From contig CAYMIM010000041.1 of the NCBI GenBank assembly GCA_964390715.1, positions 1 to 13,875 of the forward strand: 13,875 bases of DNA. Reading direction: 5' to 3'. A model generated the notes under the pieces. It saw only the letters and a program-made list of their open reading frames with translations. It was not told where the DNA came from and did no database searches. Source of the stretch: JACOVP01 sp964390715 (GTDB taxonomy: Archaea > Nanobdellota > Nanobdellia > SCGC-AAA011-G17 > UBA489). This document shows, one piece after another, positions 1-6,201 of the stretch (its first letter is position 1; each line of letters begins with the position of its first letter). The translations under genes were made by a program, and so were the position numbers.

Positions 1-1
1 T

Positions 2-163
2 GTTGTTGGCACTGGTGGTGCTGTTGCTGCTGCTGTTGGCACTGGTGTTGTTGTTGCTGCTGTTGCTGTTGTTGGCACTGGTGGTGCTGTTGCTGCTGCT
101 GTTGGCACTGGTGTTGTTGGCACTGGTGTTGTTGGCACTGGTGTTGTTGCTGTTGCTGGTGCT
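2..163 (+). repeat. In-frame GT-rich tandem repeat
   Basis: A 48-bp block at 2-49 recurs exactly at 68-115, separated by 18 bp of related GTT/GCT codons (period 66 bp). It is followed by further perfect copies of the 15-bp unit GTTGGCACTGGTGTT at 116-130 and 131-145; the first copy, 101-115, is the end of the second block. The tract then decays into GTT/GCT/GGT codons. All units are multiples of three, so copy-number change would alter protein length without breaking the frame. The plus strand is nearly free of A here, and most codons end in T. Confidence 0.85.
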
Positions 164-421
164 GTTGCTGGAGACATTTTATATAGCGAATATGGCAAAA
201 AAGGTGCGCTTGCTAGAATAAGAAGCTTTACAACTTCTGGACTTTTAACTGCCGCGCTCTTAACAGGCGGCTATGTTGTAGGCAGACATCGATCTGACAT
301 CACCGACGTTATTCCACAAGAACAAGGTATTACAATTAAGCAAACAGATGGAAGAGCGACTCTCTTTCAAAAACAAGCAGATGGCACTTATGCTCCTCTA
401 GAAAAACGTTTAGACAAATAG
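2..421 (+). CDS. Val/Gly/Ala-rich repeat protein, C-terminal part (5' end outside window)
   Basis: An open frame runs from the window edge to TAG at 419-421, giving 139 residues with no start, so this is the 3' end of a longer gene. Residues 1 to about 58 are almost only Val, Gly, Ala and Thr in units such as VVGTGGAVAAAV and VGTGV, resembling a glycine-zipper or flexible hydrophobic membrane-active stretch. After that the composition becomes ordinary: a charged segment (YGKKGALARIR), a hydrophobic segment (TSGLLTAALLTGGYVVG) and a polar tail ending EKRLDK. This normal tail shows that this is the true frame and not the Leu-only frame beside it. The gene converges on the minus-strand gene ending at 435, with a 13-bp gap. 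I do not recognise the family. A surface or membrane-associated protein is an inference from composition only. Confidence 0.6.
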   Translation, partial: VVGTGGAVAAAVGTGVVVAAVAVVGTGGAVAAAVGTGVVGTGVVGTGVVAVAGAVAGDILYSEYGKKGALARIRSFTTSGLLTAALLTGGYVVGRHRSDITDVIPQEQGITIKQTDGRATLFQKQADGTYAPLEKRLDK

Positions 422-434
422 ATTGTTTACTTTC

Positions 435-947
435 TTATTTCTCTTCAGCAGTTTTGAGCCTCTGCACTTCCAAGAAAGCACGGATTTCCGCGATGAGCTT
501 GTCTCGCTCGCGCGCCAGCCCTTTTTCCAAAATCTTCATCTTGCCATCGGTGACGTATTTATCATAGACTTCACGCATGAACTTAATCGTTGGATTTTTG
601 CCATGAGCATCTTCATAGTCTTTGTTCAAATAAGCTGAGAATGAGAAGAAAATATCTCCCTTGTAGTATTTTTTCTTGCCCTCTTTGGTCTTGACTTCCT
701 TGAGATTTTTTACTTTGACTTCCGTGTCTATAGCATACTTGACATAATCCGTGACTTTTTTTTCTATGATCCAGAGAAACACGTAGTCATTTTTGTCTAT
801 TCCAGCGCTAGTTTTATGCTCTTTCTCAATGACCTTATAGCCGTAGAGTTTTGTCCATTTTTGGATCGCCTTGTATAAGTCATCAACGGGAAGGATACCA
901 GAAAAACTATACCTTATGACCTCTCCAACAAAATCTTTTTCTCCCAT
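435..947 (-). CDS. Uncharacterised protein, TDYVKY paralog A
   Basis: A 170-residue soluble, Lys/Glu-rich protein with no signal peptide or membrane segment. It is a clear paralog of the gene just upstream (984-1517). Both have an early aromatic/hydrophobic segment, a K-W pair (residues 30-31), an EKEH motif (41-44), a KKVTDYVKY motif (63-71), a Lys-rich middle with a conserved GDI/VDI-like strand, an F-x-R-x-V-Y helix near 123-128 and a charged C-terminal helix. Start ATG at 947 is preceded by AAGGAA at a reasonable ribosome-binding distance. The 36-bp gap to the upstream paralog with no TATA-like box suggests one transcript. I do not know its function. The alternating charged and hydrophobic strands suggest an alpha/beta fold, possibly a small-molecule or protein-binding domain, but that is speculative. 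Confidence 0.85.
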   Translation of the reverse strand: MGEKDFVGEVIRYSFSGILPVDDLYKAIQKWTKLYGYKVIEKEHKTSAGIDKNDYVFLWIIEKKVTDYVKYAIDTEVKVKNLKEVKTKEGKKKYYKGDIFFSFSAYLNKDYEDAHGKNPTIKFMREVYDKYVTDGKMKILEKGLARERDKLIAEIRAFLEVQRLKTAEEK

Positions 948-983
948 ATTGCTGATTCCTTCTTTTATTCTTAATAAAACTTG

Positions 984-1517
984 CTATTTCCTTGGAACGT
1001 TTAAAGTCGCTTTTAATTCGTCCGTGAGCATGAGGGTTTCATTCGTCAGCTTGGTCTTTAAGTCATCTAAGCTATTTTTCGCGATAAACTGCTCATAGAC
1101 CTGGCGGAAGAATTCCTGGATTTTTGATTTTTCTTTTGGCTTAAAGGTTCCTTTATAGTTTTTCGCCAGCCATGATTTAACACCTATATCCACTTCCGCC
1201 TGCTGTTTCTTCATCTTACCTTCAGCGGTGTCTACCATGACGTCGATAAGGCGAAGTATTTTTATCCTGACTTGAAATTGATACTTAACATAATCCGTTA
1301 TTTTTCTCTCCCCCTCGAACACGAAGGTTAACTCCTTTCCCGAGGATTTTACCAGCTCTTCATGCTCTTTATCCGCAACATCATAGTAACGCTTTACACA
1401 CCACTTCTTAAAACTGCCCAAGAGATCGAGTATGTCAAAGACACCAGCGTACCTGATGACAAAAAATCCTGTATCACTTCCTATCGCATACACCTTAAGC
1501 TTCTTTTCGTCACCCAT
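984..1517 (-). CDS. Uncharacterised protein, TDYVKY paralog B
   Basis: A 177-residue soluble protein, first gene of a two-gene minus-strand unit. It aligns with its neighbour over most of its length: K-W at 38-39, KEH at 50-52, RKITDYVKY at 71-79, a Lys-rich middle with an EVDIGV strand (109-114), F-F-R-Q-V-Y near 136-141, and a long charged C-terminal helix. Identity is concentrated in these motifs and low elsewhere, so the duplication looks old. Start ATG at 1517 fits a TATA element (CTTATAAG, 1541-1548) centred about 27 nt upstream, implying a leaderless mRNA. It is divergent from TrpRS across a 99-bp promoter region. Function unknown. Confidence 0.87.
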   Translation of the reverse strand: MGDEKKLKVYAIGSDTGFFVIRYAGVFDILDLLGSFKKWCVKRYYDVADKEHEELVKSSGKELTFVFEGERKITDYVKYQFQVRIKILRLIDVMVDTAEGKMKKQQAEVDIGVKSWLAKNYKGTFKPKEKSKIQEFFRQVYEQFIAKNSLDDLKTKLTNETLMLTDELKATLNVPRK

Positions 1518-1540
1518 GACTCTTTAGCTCTTTTTTGTTT

Positions 1541-1548
1541 CTTATAAG
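1541..1548 (-). promoter_or_regulatory. TATA box of the TDYVKY paralog operon
   Basis: Palindromic CTTATAAG is centred about 27 nt before the ATG at 1517, the spacing expected for an archaeal leaderless transcript. Confidence 0.65.
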
Positions 1549-1586
1549 TGTTTTGTTGCTTCTTGACAATGGAGAGTCTCAAAAGT

Positions 1587-1594
1587 TTTAAATA
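1587..1594 (+). promoter_or_regulatory. TATA box of trpS
   Basis: TTTAAATA is centred about 26 nt before the ATG at 1617, predicting transcription start at or next to the start codon. Confidence 0.75.
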
Positions 1595-1616
1595 GACAGA
1601 CACTGTTCTCACTTTC

Positions 1617-2699
1617 ATGACGGTGTTAGTGGATCCTTGGGGATCATCTTTAGTTGAGGATTATGGACGCTTATTGACAGAGTTTGGTCTAGAACAATTT
1701 TCCCAATCTGATTTTCCTAATCCTAATCGACAAATGCGCAGAGGTGTTGTTTTCGCTGGCAAGGACTTGGGATTGATCGCGGAGTGCATCAAGAAGAAGA
1801 AACCTTTCTACGCGTTAACAGGGATTATGCCTTCTGGAGAAAAATTGCATCTGGGCAATAAACTTGTTGTTGAAAATCTACGCTATTTCCAGGATCATGG
1901 AGCGCACACCTATATTTTAGTCGCTGACTTAGAATCCGCGGCAGCACGAGGAGTACCTTTAGAAGAAGCGAGAAAACGAGCTCTAGAGTTTCACATTCCC
2001 GCCTACTTAGCGTTGGGTTTAGATCCCAAGAAAACTACTTTTTATTTTCAATCGGAAAACATGGATGTCATCAAGATTGCCTTTGAAGCATCGAAAAAAA
2101 TAACACTCAATGAATTTCGAGCAGCCTACGGGAGCGCAGAGCCCAGTAGAATTATGGCTTCTGTCACACAAATTGGTGATATGCTCCTTCCTCAACTCAA
2201 AAAACGCATGCCCGGGATTATTCCTGTTGGCATAGATCAAGCGCCACATTTACGACTAGCGCGCGATTATATTCGGAGAGCAAAAGACAAGAAATACTTT
2301 TTATTAAGCTCCATTTACCATAAATTTACACCAGCGCTAAATGGCGATTTCAAAATGTCCAAGTCTGTCCCTGATTCTTGTCTCAGCCTGCCAGAAGACG
2401 CAGAATCCATTAAACGAAAAATTCAGAAAGCTAAAACTGGCGGCAGAAAAACCTTGGAAGAGCACAGAAAACTTGGTGGTATACCTGAAGATGATATGGT
2501 CTTTGAACTTTTGAAGCAGCACTTCATTGAGGATGACGCTGAACTTATGAAGATCTATAAAGCTTACAAATCAGGCAAGATGACCAGCGGAGAATTAAAA
2601 GAATTAGCCATTGAACGCGTAACTTCCTTTATGCGAGACTTCGAGAAAAAATTCGAAAAAGCGAGAAAGCAGGTTAAATCACTTCATTTTATTCATTAA
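1617..2699 (+). CDS. trpS: Tryptophanyl-tRNA synthetase, archaeal/eukaryotic type
   Basis: Cytoplasmic class I aminoacyl-tRNA synthetase that activates tryptophan with ATP and loads tRNA-Trp. The 360 residues fit archaeal TrpRS. The N-terminal VDPWGS...DYGRLLTEFG (5-25) is typical of the archaeal/eukaryotic group. The first nucleotide-binding signature is GIMPSGEKLHLGNK (69-82), a variant of HIGH. The Rossmann fold continues through a VADLESAAARG segment, and the second signature is an intact KMSKS (246-250). The C-terminal part is a helical, Lys/Glu-rich anticodon-binding region. The start ATG at 1617 is supported by a TATA box centred about 26 nt upstream and no Shine-Dalgarno, so the mRNA is probably leaderless. 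TyrRS is the closest alternative, but the PWG...DY N-terminus favours TrpRS. Confidence 0.95.
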   Translation: MTVLVDPWGSSLVEDYGRLLTEFGLEQFSQSDFPNPNRQMRRGVVFAGKDLGLIAECIKKKKPFYALTGIMPSGEKLHLGNKLVVENLRYFQDHGAHTYILVADLESAAARGVPLEEARKRALEFHIPAYLALGLDPKKTTFYFQSENMDVIKIAFEASKKITLNEFRAAYGSAEPSRIMASVTQIGDMLLPQLKKRMPGIIPVGIDQAPHLRLARDYIRRAKDKKYFLLSSIYHKFTPALNGDFKMSKSVPDSCLSLPEDAESIKRKIQKAKTGGRKTLEEHRKLGGIPEDDMVFELLKQHFIEDDAELMKIYKAYKSGKMTSGELKELAIERVTSFMRDFEKKFEKARKQVKSLHFIH

Positions 2700-2707
2700 C
2701 CACAGGC

Positions 2708-2715
2708 TTTAAATA
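2708..2715 (+). promoter_or_regulatory. TATA box of the secreted coiled-coil/lipoprotein operon
   Basis: TTTAAATA is centred about 36 nt before the ATG at 2748. The expected transcription start is near 2738, at the GGTGAT site, leaving a leader of about 10 nt. Confidence 0.65.
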
Positions 2716-2737
2716 GCAGTTGTGCTTTTTATTTTTT

Positions 2738-2743
2738 GGTGAT
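2738..2743 (+). promoter_or_regulatory. GGTGAT Shine-Dalgarno site deciding the start of the coiled-coil gene
   Basis: GGTGAT matches the complement of the archaeal 16S rRNA 3' end and lies 4 nt before ATG 2748. It favours that ATG over the in-frame TTG (2736) and GTG (2739). A leaderless GTG start at 2739 is still possible because its distance to the TATA box is also about 27 nt. Confidence 0.6.
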
Positions 2744-2747
2744 ATAC

Positions 2748-3686
2748 ATGAAAAAACTCTTTAGCATTTTAGTTTTGGGTTTATTTTTGTTGAGTTCTTT
2801 TTCGGTAGCTTTCGCTGAAGAAGGCAGAAGTAAGGACGATACCAAAAAACGTATGGATGAAACTGTCAAAGAAAGACAAGAAAAAATACAAGACAAAGCA
2901 CTACAACGCGATATTAAACTTGAAGATAAACAACTCAAGATGGACAAGCGCGAAGAGATGCGCAAAACTATCAAAGACCGCGTTGACGCAGCAAAACTAC
3001 GCAAGGATGGAATTACTGACGCCGCAAAAATTTTAAGAGAACAATGCAAAGCCAAAGACACTACTGAAGGCAATTGCGGAGAAGCGTTTACCAAAATCAA
3101 AGAACACCTGACGACTGTTGTTGACCGCATGATTGAGGCATTTACAGCATTAAAGCAACGCATGGAAACTTCAGATACCGCTAATAAATCTCCCCCTCTT
3201 GAAAAAATTGACAAAGCATTGACTGAATTACAAGCGCTTAAGACCAAGATCGCCGAGGCAAAGACTCGTGATGAGTTGAAAGCGGTGATGCGAGAAGTTC
3301 GTGAGAAATGGGTTAATTTTAAGCAACTTTTACATGAACAGCAAGATGATACCTATCAACATAGAGCTCGCTCACTTCTCGAAAAAGCAACCAAAGTTCA
3401 AGACAAACTGAAGCAAGCTTTAGAGCGATTAAAGAGTAGCGGCACTGAAACAGAACGCCTCGCGGCTATTGAAACAGCATTGCAAGCAGTCGACGCACAA
3501 GTTCTAGCAGTGAAACAAGCGATTTCCCAGAACGACAAGACTCTCGTCAAGAGTTCATTGCAGAAACTCCAAGATCTCTTAAAAGAAGTAGCGCAGCAAT
3601 TTTTCAAAGCAGGCAAGCGTGACGCGATAGCTTCTTTGGTTCAAGTGAAAACCGCGCCTGTAACTGTAGATGAGATGGAAGCATGA
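2748..3686 (+). CDS. Secreted coiled-coil protein
   Basis: A 312-residue protein with a Sec-type signal peptide: MKK, a hydrophobic core (4-20) and likely cleavage after AFA (21-23). The mature part is almost wholly charged and helical (many Lys, Glu, Asp, Arg, Gln), with heptad-like leucine spacing, so an extended coiled coil outside the membrane is expected. Two cysteines, Cys100 and Cys110, lie ten residues apart in a Gly/Thr-containing turn and could form a disulfide that closes a helical hairpin. The stop codon overlaps the ATG of a small lipoprotein (ATGA, 3683-3686), implying translational coupling and a shared role at the cell surface. The family is not recognised. A scaffold, adhesion or envelope-associated role is inference. 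Confidence 0.85.
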   Translation: MKKLFSILVLGLFLLSSFSVAFAEEGRSKDDTKKRMDETVKERQEKIQDKALQRDIKLEDKQLKMDKREEMRKTIKDRVDAAKLRKDGITDAAKILREQCKAKDTTEGNCGEAFTKIKEHLTTVVDRMIEAFTALKQRMETSDTANKSPPLEKIDKALTELQALKTKIAEAKTRDELKAVMREVREKWVNFKQLLHEQQDDTYQHRARSLLEKATKVQDKLKQALERLKSSGTETERLAAIETALQAVDAQVLAVKQAISQNDKTLVKSSLQKLQDLLKEVAQQFFKAGKRDAIASLVQVKTAPVTVDEMEA

Positions 3687-3898
3687 AACGATTTTCCTTA
3701 CTTCTCATAGCGCTTGCAGCTGTCTTTCTCATTGGATGCAGCACGCCTAAGGAACCAACAGTCCAACAGCAAGCTTCTGACAAGGTCGCTGATGTTGATA
3801 ATTTAGGTGATGGTTTAACTGGTTTAGACATTCTGGACCAGGACCTTGATACCAGCGATCTAGACGGTCTGGAAGACGACTTGAACGTCGACTTCTAA
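3683..3898 (+). CDS. Small acidic lipoprotein
   Basis: A 71-residue protein with a lipoprotein signal: MKRF, a hydrophobic core, then the lipobox L-I-G-C with Cys19 as the predicted lipidated residue. A short polar linker follows. The last 37 residues, after Lys34, hold 12 Asp and one Glu with no Lys or Arg, in loose D-x-L-x-x-L-D repeats. The tail could bind cations or a basic partner; the Lys/Arg-containing coiled-coil protein encoded directly upstream is an obvious candidate. It begins within the upstream stop codon (4-bp overlap), so expression is probably coupled. Lipoproteins with this type of lipobox are best known in haloarchaea and bacteria, so lipidation here is likely but not proven. 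Confidence 0.75.
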   Translation: MKRFSLLLIALAAVFLIGCSTPKEPTVQQQASDKVADVDNLGDGLTGLDILDQDLDTSDLDGLEDDLNVDF

Positions 3899-3916
3899 CT
3901 CTTTCTTTTTCTCTTA
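3899..3916 (+). terminator. T-rich terminator after the lipoprotein gene
   Basis: A pyrimidine tract with a T5 run begins at the stop codon. Such T-rich stretches act as archaeal terminators; no hairpin is seen. Confidence 0.4.
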
Positions 3917-3946
3917 GTAACTCTGAAGTAGCAACAAACCGAAAGC

Positions 3947-3956
3947 TTTATAAATA
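3947..3956 (+). promoter_or_regulatory. TATA box of the TrmB-like regulator
   Basis: TTTATAAATA lies about 54 nt before ATG 4006. The predicted transcription start is near 3978, giving a leader of about 28 nt, longer than for most genes here. Confidence 0.65.
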
Positions 3957-4005
3957 ACTTTCTCCCCAACTTCTCTATCATTAAGGGGTGATAGAAGGTA
4001 CCCTA

Positions 4006-4827
4006 ATGATTGTCAAAGAAGACTTGCTCAAAAAACTCAGATCAGCTTTTGATTTAAACATTTATGAAGTCAAAATTTGGACCGCATTATTGGCCAGAGG
4101 CACCGCTGCCGCGGGCGAATTAAGCGACATTTCTCAAGTTCCTAGATCACGAAGCTATGATGTCCTAGAAAGCCTAGAAAAGAAGGGCTTTGTCATCATG
4201 AAGCTTGGCAGACCTATCCGTTATCTCGCTGTCAAACCTGAAGAGATTGTTCGACGCATGAAGGATGAAATCCAAGTACGCGCAGATAATCGTGTTGTCT
4301 TCTTGAATGACGTGAAGCAAGATCCTGTCTTCCATGAAATTGAATTACTCTACAAGCAAGGCATCCAGAAAGTTGATCCTTCTTCTTTAGCAGGCTCTTT
4401 CAAAGGACGAGACTCTGTGTATAATCATTTACGCAGCATGTTAGACAAGGCAGAGAAATCTGTTGTTATTGTCACTACCGCAGCAGGATTACAAAGAAAA
4501 ATTAAACGCTATAAAGGCATATTCCAGAAGCTTCATGACCAAGGTGTTAAAATTAGAATCGCGGCACCCGCGCCTGAAGGACATTTCAAGGGATTACATG
4601 AGTTGAAAGATATCATACAGTTCAAACCTTTGGAAAGCTTCAATGGACGTTTCGTTATTGTTGATGACCAGGAAGTTCTCTTTATGGTTTCTAATGACGT
4701 TGACGTGCATGAAAGCTATGATACTGGCGTTTGGGTTAATACTCCCTTCTTCACGAAGGCGTTTAGTAATATGTTTAATTCCTATTGGAATGATATCCAG
4801 ACCGTAAAGGTTATGAACAAAAAATAG
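4006..4827 (+). CDS. TrmB-family transcriptional regulator
   Basis: A 273-residue DNA-binding regulator. Residues 1-75 form a winged helix-turn-helix with the usual TrmB N-terminus (LNIYEVKIWTALLARG), a recognition helix around VPRSRSYDVLESLEKKGF (45-62) and a wing followed by YLAVKPEEI. A helical linker spans about 80-125. Residues 130-265 form the C-terminal effector domain (a phospholipase-D-like fold in this family), with strands around KSVVIVTTAA and GRFVIVDDQEVLF. TrmB relatives bind sugars and control sugar uptake or central metabolism, but no transporter lies nearby, so the ligand and targets are unknown. ATG 4006 has AGGT six nt upstream. An in-frame GTG at 3988 would add six residues and is less well placed. 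Confidence 0.88.
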   Translation: MIVKEDLLKKLRSAFDLNIYEVKIWTALLARGTAAAGELSDISQVPRSRSYDVLESLEKKGFVIMKLGRPIRYLAVKPEEIVRRMKDEIQVRADNRVVFLNDVKQDPVFHEIELLYKQGIQKVDPSSLAGSFKGRDSVYNHLRSMLDKAEKSVVIVTTAAGLQRKIKRYKGIFQKLHDQGVKIRIAAPAPEGHFKGLHELKDIIQFKPLESFNGRFVIVDDQEVLFMVSNDVDVHESYDTGVWVNTPFFTKAFSNMFNSYWNDIQTVKVMNKK

Positions 4828-4842
4828 AACTAAAAGAAGCAT

Positions 4843-4941
4843 ATGTCCCTTGACACTGAACGATTGTTCTTAAAAATAGGAGAACTGCTCGATCACCACC
4901 TGATCATTATACGTCAGATGCTCAGAGACAAAAGGATTTAG
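4843..4941 (+). CDS. Candidate 32-aa helical small protein
   Basis: ATG at 4843, 15 nt after the TrmB-like stop, opens a 32-codon frame beginning MSLDTERLFLKIGELL and ending RDKRI. It is preceded by AGAAG as a weak ribosome-binding site. The product would be one amphipathic helix with regularly spaced Leu/Ile. It resembles in size and pattern the small ORF after the Doc-like gene at 12165. It could be co-transcribed with the regulator. No known family; with this length, chance is a real alternative. Confidence 0.4.
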   Translation: MSLDTERLFLKIGELLDHHLIIIRQMLRDKRI

Positions 4942-4958
4942 ATAGTGACATTAGAATC

Positions 4959-4970
4959 TTTAAACTTAAA
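4959..4970 (+). promoter_or_regulatory. Possible TATA element of the 249-aa gene
   Basis: TTTAAACTTAAA lies about 33 nt before the ATG at 4998. The match is weaker than the other promoters of the window. Confidence 0.4.
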
Positions 4971-4997
4971 TTTTGCTGAAGAGAGACGAAGAACATC

Positions 4998-5747
4998 ATG
5001 AAAAAATCGACTTTCAAAGATTATTCTATCTTACCTGGATCGCGAAAAATTGAATCTACGGAGAGAGTTTCTATCGGTTATTTAGTTTTTGATAAGTTGG
5101 GGAAAAAAGTTTTAGAAACACATAACAAACGTTTTCAAGGCGTTCGAGAAATAGAAAACATTCAACAATACGCGCCTTTAGAGCCTATAACTTATTCCAA
5201 CACACTACAAGCACTTAGTTATGATACCATTTTATGTCAACTTACTGGAGGAATAATTCGAGTCGCTTCTCCAACAGACATGACACATCATTGGGATCAG
5301 ATTCCAGAAAAGAGCGCAACCTTTCCAGATACTAATGCTGTAGCTCTTTTTCCTAAGGCAGTAGCAAATAGCGATCTTGAACTTCAACGACAACAAGTAC
5401 TTAGACTTCTTGGTAGACAAACTCTAGAAGTTCCCTTGCTTATTGAAGGTCTAGGCGTGAAAAAAGCAAACAATAAGGATCGTTTTGCCTTTGTTAAAAC
5501 TAGTCTTACTACTATTACAGAAGCGCCTTTCCTCCAAAGAGATACCAGTGTCAGCTATGATCCTCTCTTAGACAGTCTTCAAGTTTCTGATCAAGGGGTT
5601 CGCGTTTACACTCCCGACGATCAATCAGGCATCTGTAAGGTCTATAGATGCGGAGATGAAGGCTTGAACTTCGCATGCGCTTGGTTGCTGAGTTCTAGCA
5701 AAGATGCTCGAGTACAAATTGTTAAAAAAGATAAAAAAGCTGCTTAA
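4998..5747 (+). CDS. Protein of unknown function (249 aa)
   Basis: A 249-residue protein beginning MKKSTFKDYS, without signal peptide, membrane segment or a motif I recognise. It looks globular and mixed alpha/beta, with strand-like stretches (VSIGYLVFDKLG, GIIRVAS, RFAFVKTSLTTI) and a Gly/Cys-containing C-terminal strip (GICKVYRCGDEGLNFACAW), followed by a Lys-rich tail. The gene opens what may be a two-gene unit: only 3 bp separate its stop from the ATG of the frameshifted gene at 5751. Length, ordinary composition and a plausible upstream TATA element support it as a real gene. Confidence 0.7.
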   Translation: MKKSTFKDYSILPGSRKIESTERVSIGYLVFDKLGKKVLETHNKRFQGVREIENIQQYAPLEPITYSNTLQALSYDTILCQLTGGIIRVASPTDMTHHWDQIPEKSATFPDTNAVALFPKAVANSDLELQRQQVLRLLGRQTLEVPLLIEGLGVKKANNKDRFAFVKTSLTTITEAPFLQRDTSVSYDPLLDSLQVSDQGVRVYTPDDQSGICKVYRCGDEGLNFACAWLLSSSKDARVQIVKKDKKAA

Positions 5748-5750
5748 TCT

Positions 5751-6165
5751 ATGCCACGTAAACAACTATCACTTCCAGAACTTCAAACAACTTTGCTCTT
5801 TCAAACTATTCTTTCAGCAACGACACTGAATTTTAACCATTCTTTACCAGTTGGCAGCCATTGGAAGATTTTTCGTCGCACCAAAGGCATTTTTTTTGCA
5901 GCAATATCATAAACTTGGATCATCGCCTTATTATCATTTATCTTCCTCTCAAGATCTTACTGTCGCATTACACAAACACTTAAGCATCAGTGTACTTCAA
6001 AATTGTTTCACGATGTATATTCATCAAGATAATCCTATATCTTATAGTTCTACAGGTACTCAGTATGTTCCTTTAGCCGCCGCACAAAATTTTCTTGGTC
6101 CCGCACCTCATTATTTTCGCTGTGGTATTTCTTTAGAATTTCTTCTTTCTTTTCCCTCTCCCTGA
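5751..6165 (+). pseudogene. Frameshifted gene of unknown function
   Basis: ATG 5751 opens a frame (MPRKQLSLPELQ...) that stops at TAA soon after a run of eight T (5890-5897). The +1 frame stays open from upstream of the T run to TGA 6163-6165. Removing one T (8 to 7) joins them as ...RTKGIFLQQYHKLGSS... and gives one 137-residue protein. Only 3 bp separate it from the preceding gene, and it ends just before the pheS TATA box, so the whole space is accounted for by one gene. The product is not recognised. The split may be a homopolymer sequencing error, a real loss of function, or slippage on the T run that restores the frame in some transcripts. The downstream half alone can start only at a TTG (5851). 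Confidence 0.6.
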
Positions 6166-6171
6166 GCAAAG

Positions 6172-6180
6172 CTTTTAAAG
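6172..6180 (+). promoter_or_regulatory. TATA box of pheST
   Basis: CTTTTAAAG is centred about 26 nt before the pheS ATG at 6202, consistent with a leaderless transcript. Confidence 0.65.
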
Positions 6181-6201
6181 AAGGTCGTTTTAGCTCTTTC
6201 T

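Noticed and set aside
1..175. CRISPR-like or minisatellite reading of the repeats
   Set aside because: There are no unique spacers between repeat copies, and the repeats are in frame within an open coding region.
3..221. Leucine/valine-only reading frame on the plus strand
   Set aside because: It is a shadow of the repeat: the neighbouring frame stays open to 421 with a normal charged tail, while this one is low-complexity and ends soon after the repeat.
2729..3247. 172-codon minus-strand frame opposite the coiled-coil gene
   Set aside because: Antisense shadow of a gene with signal peptide, promoter and ribosome-binding site; its Ser/Cys/Leu-rich composition is typical of such shadows.
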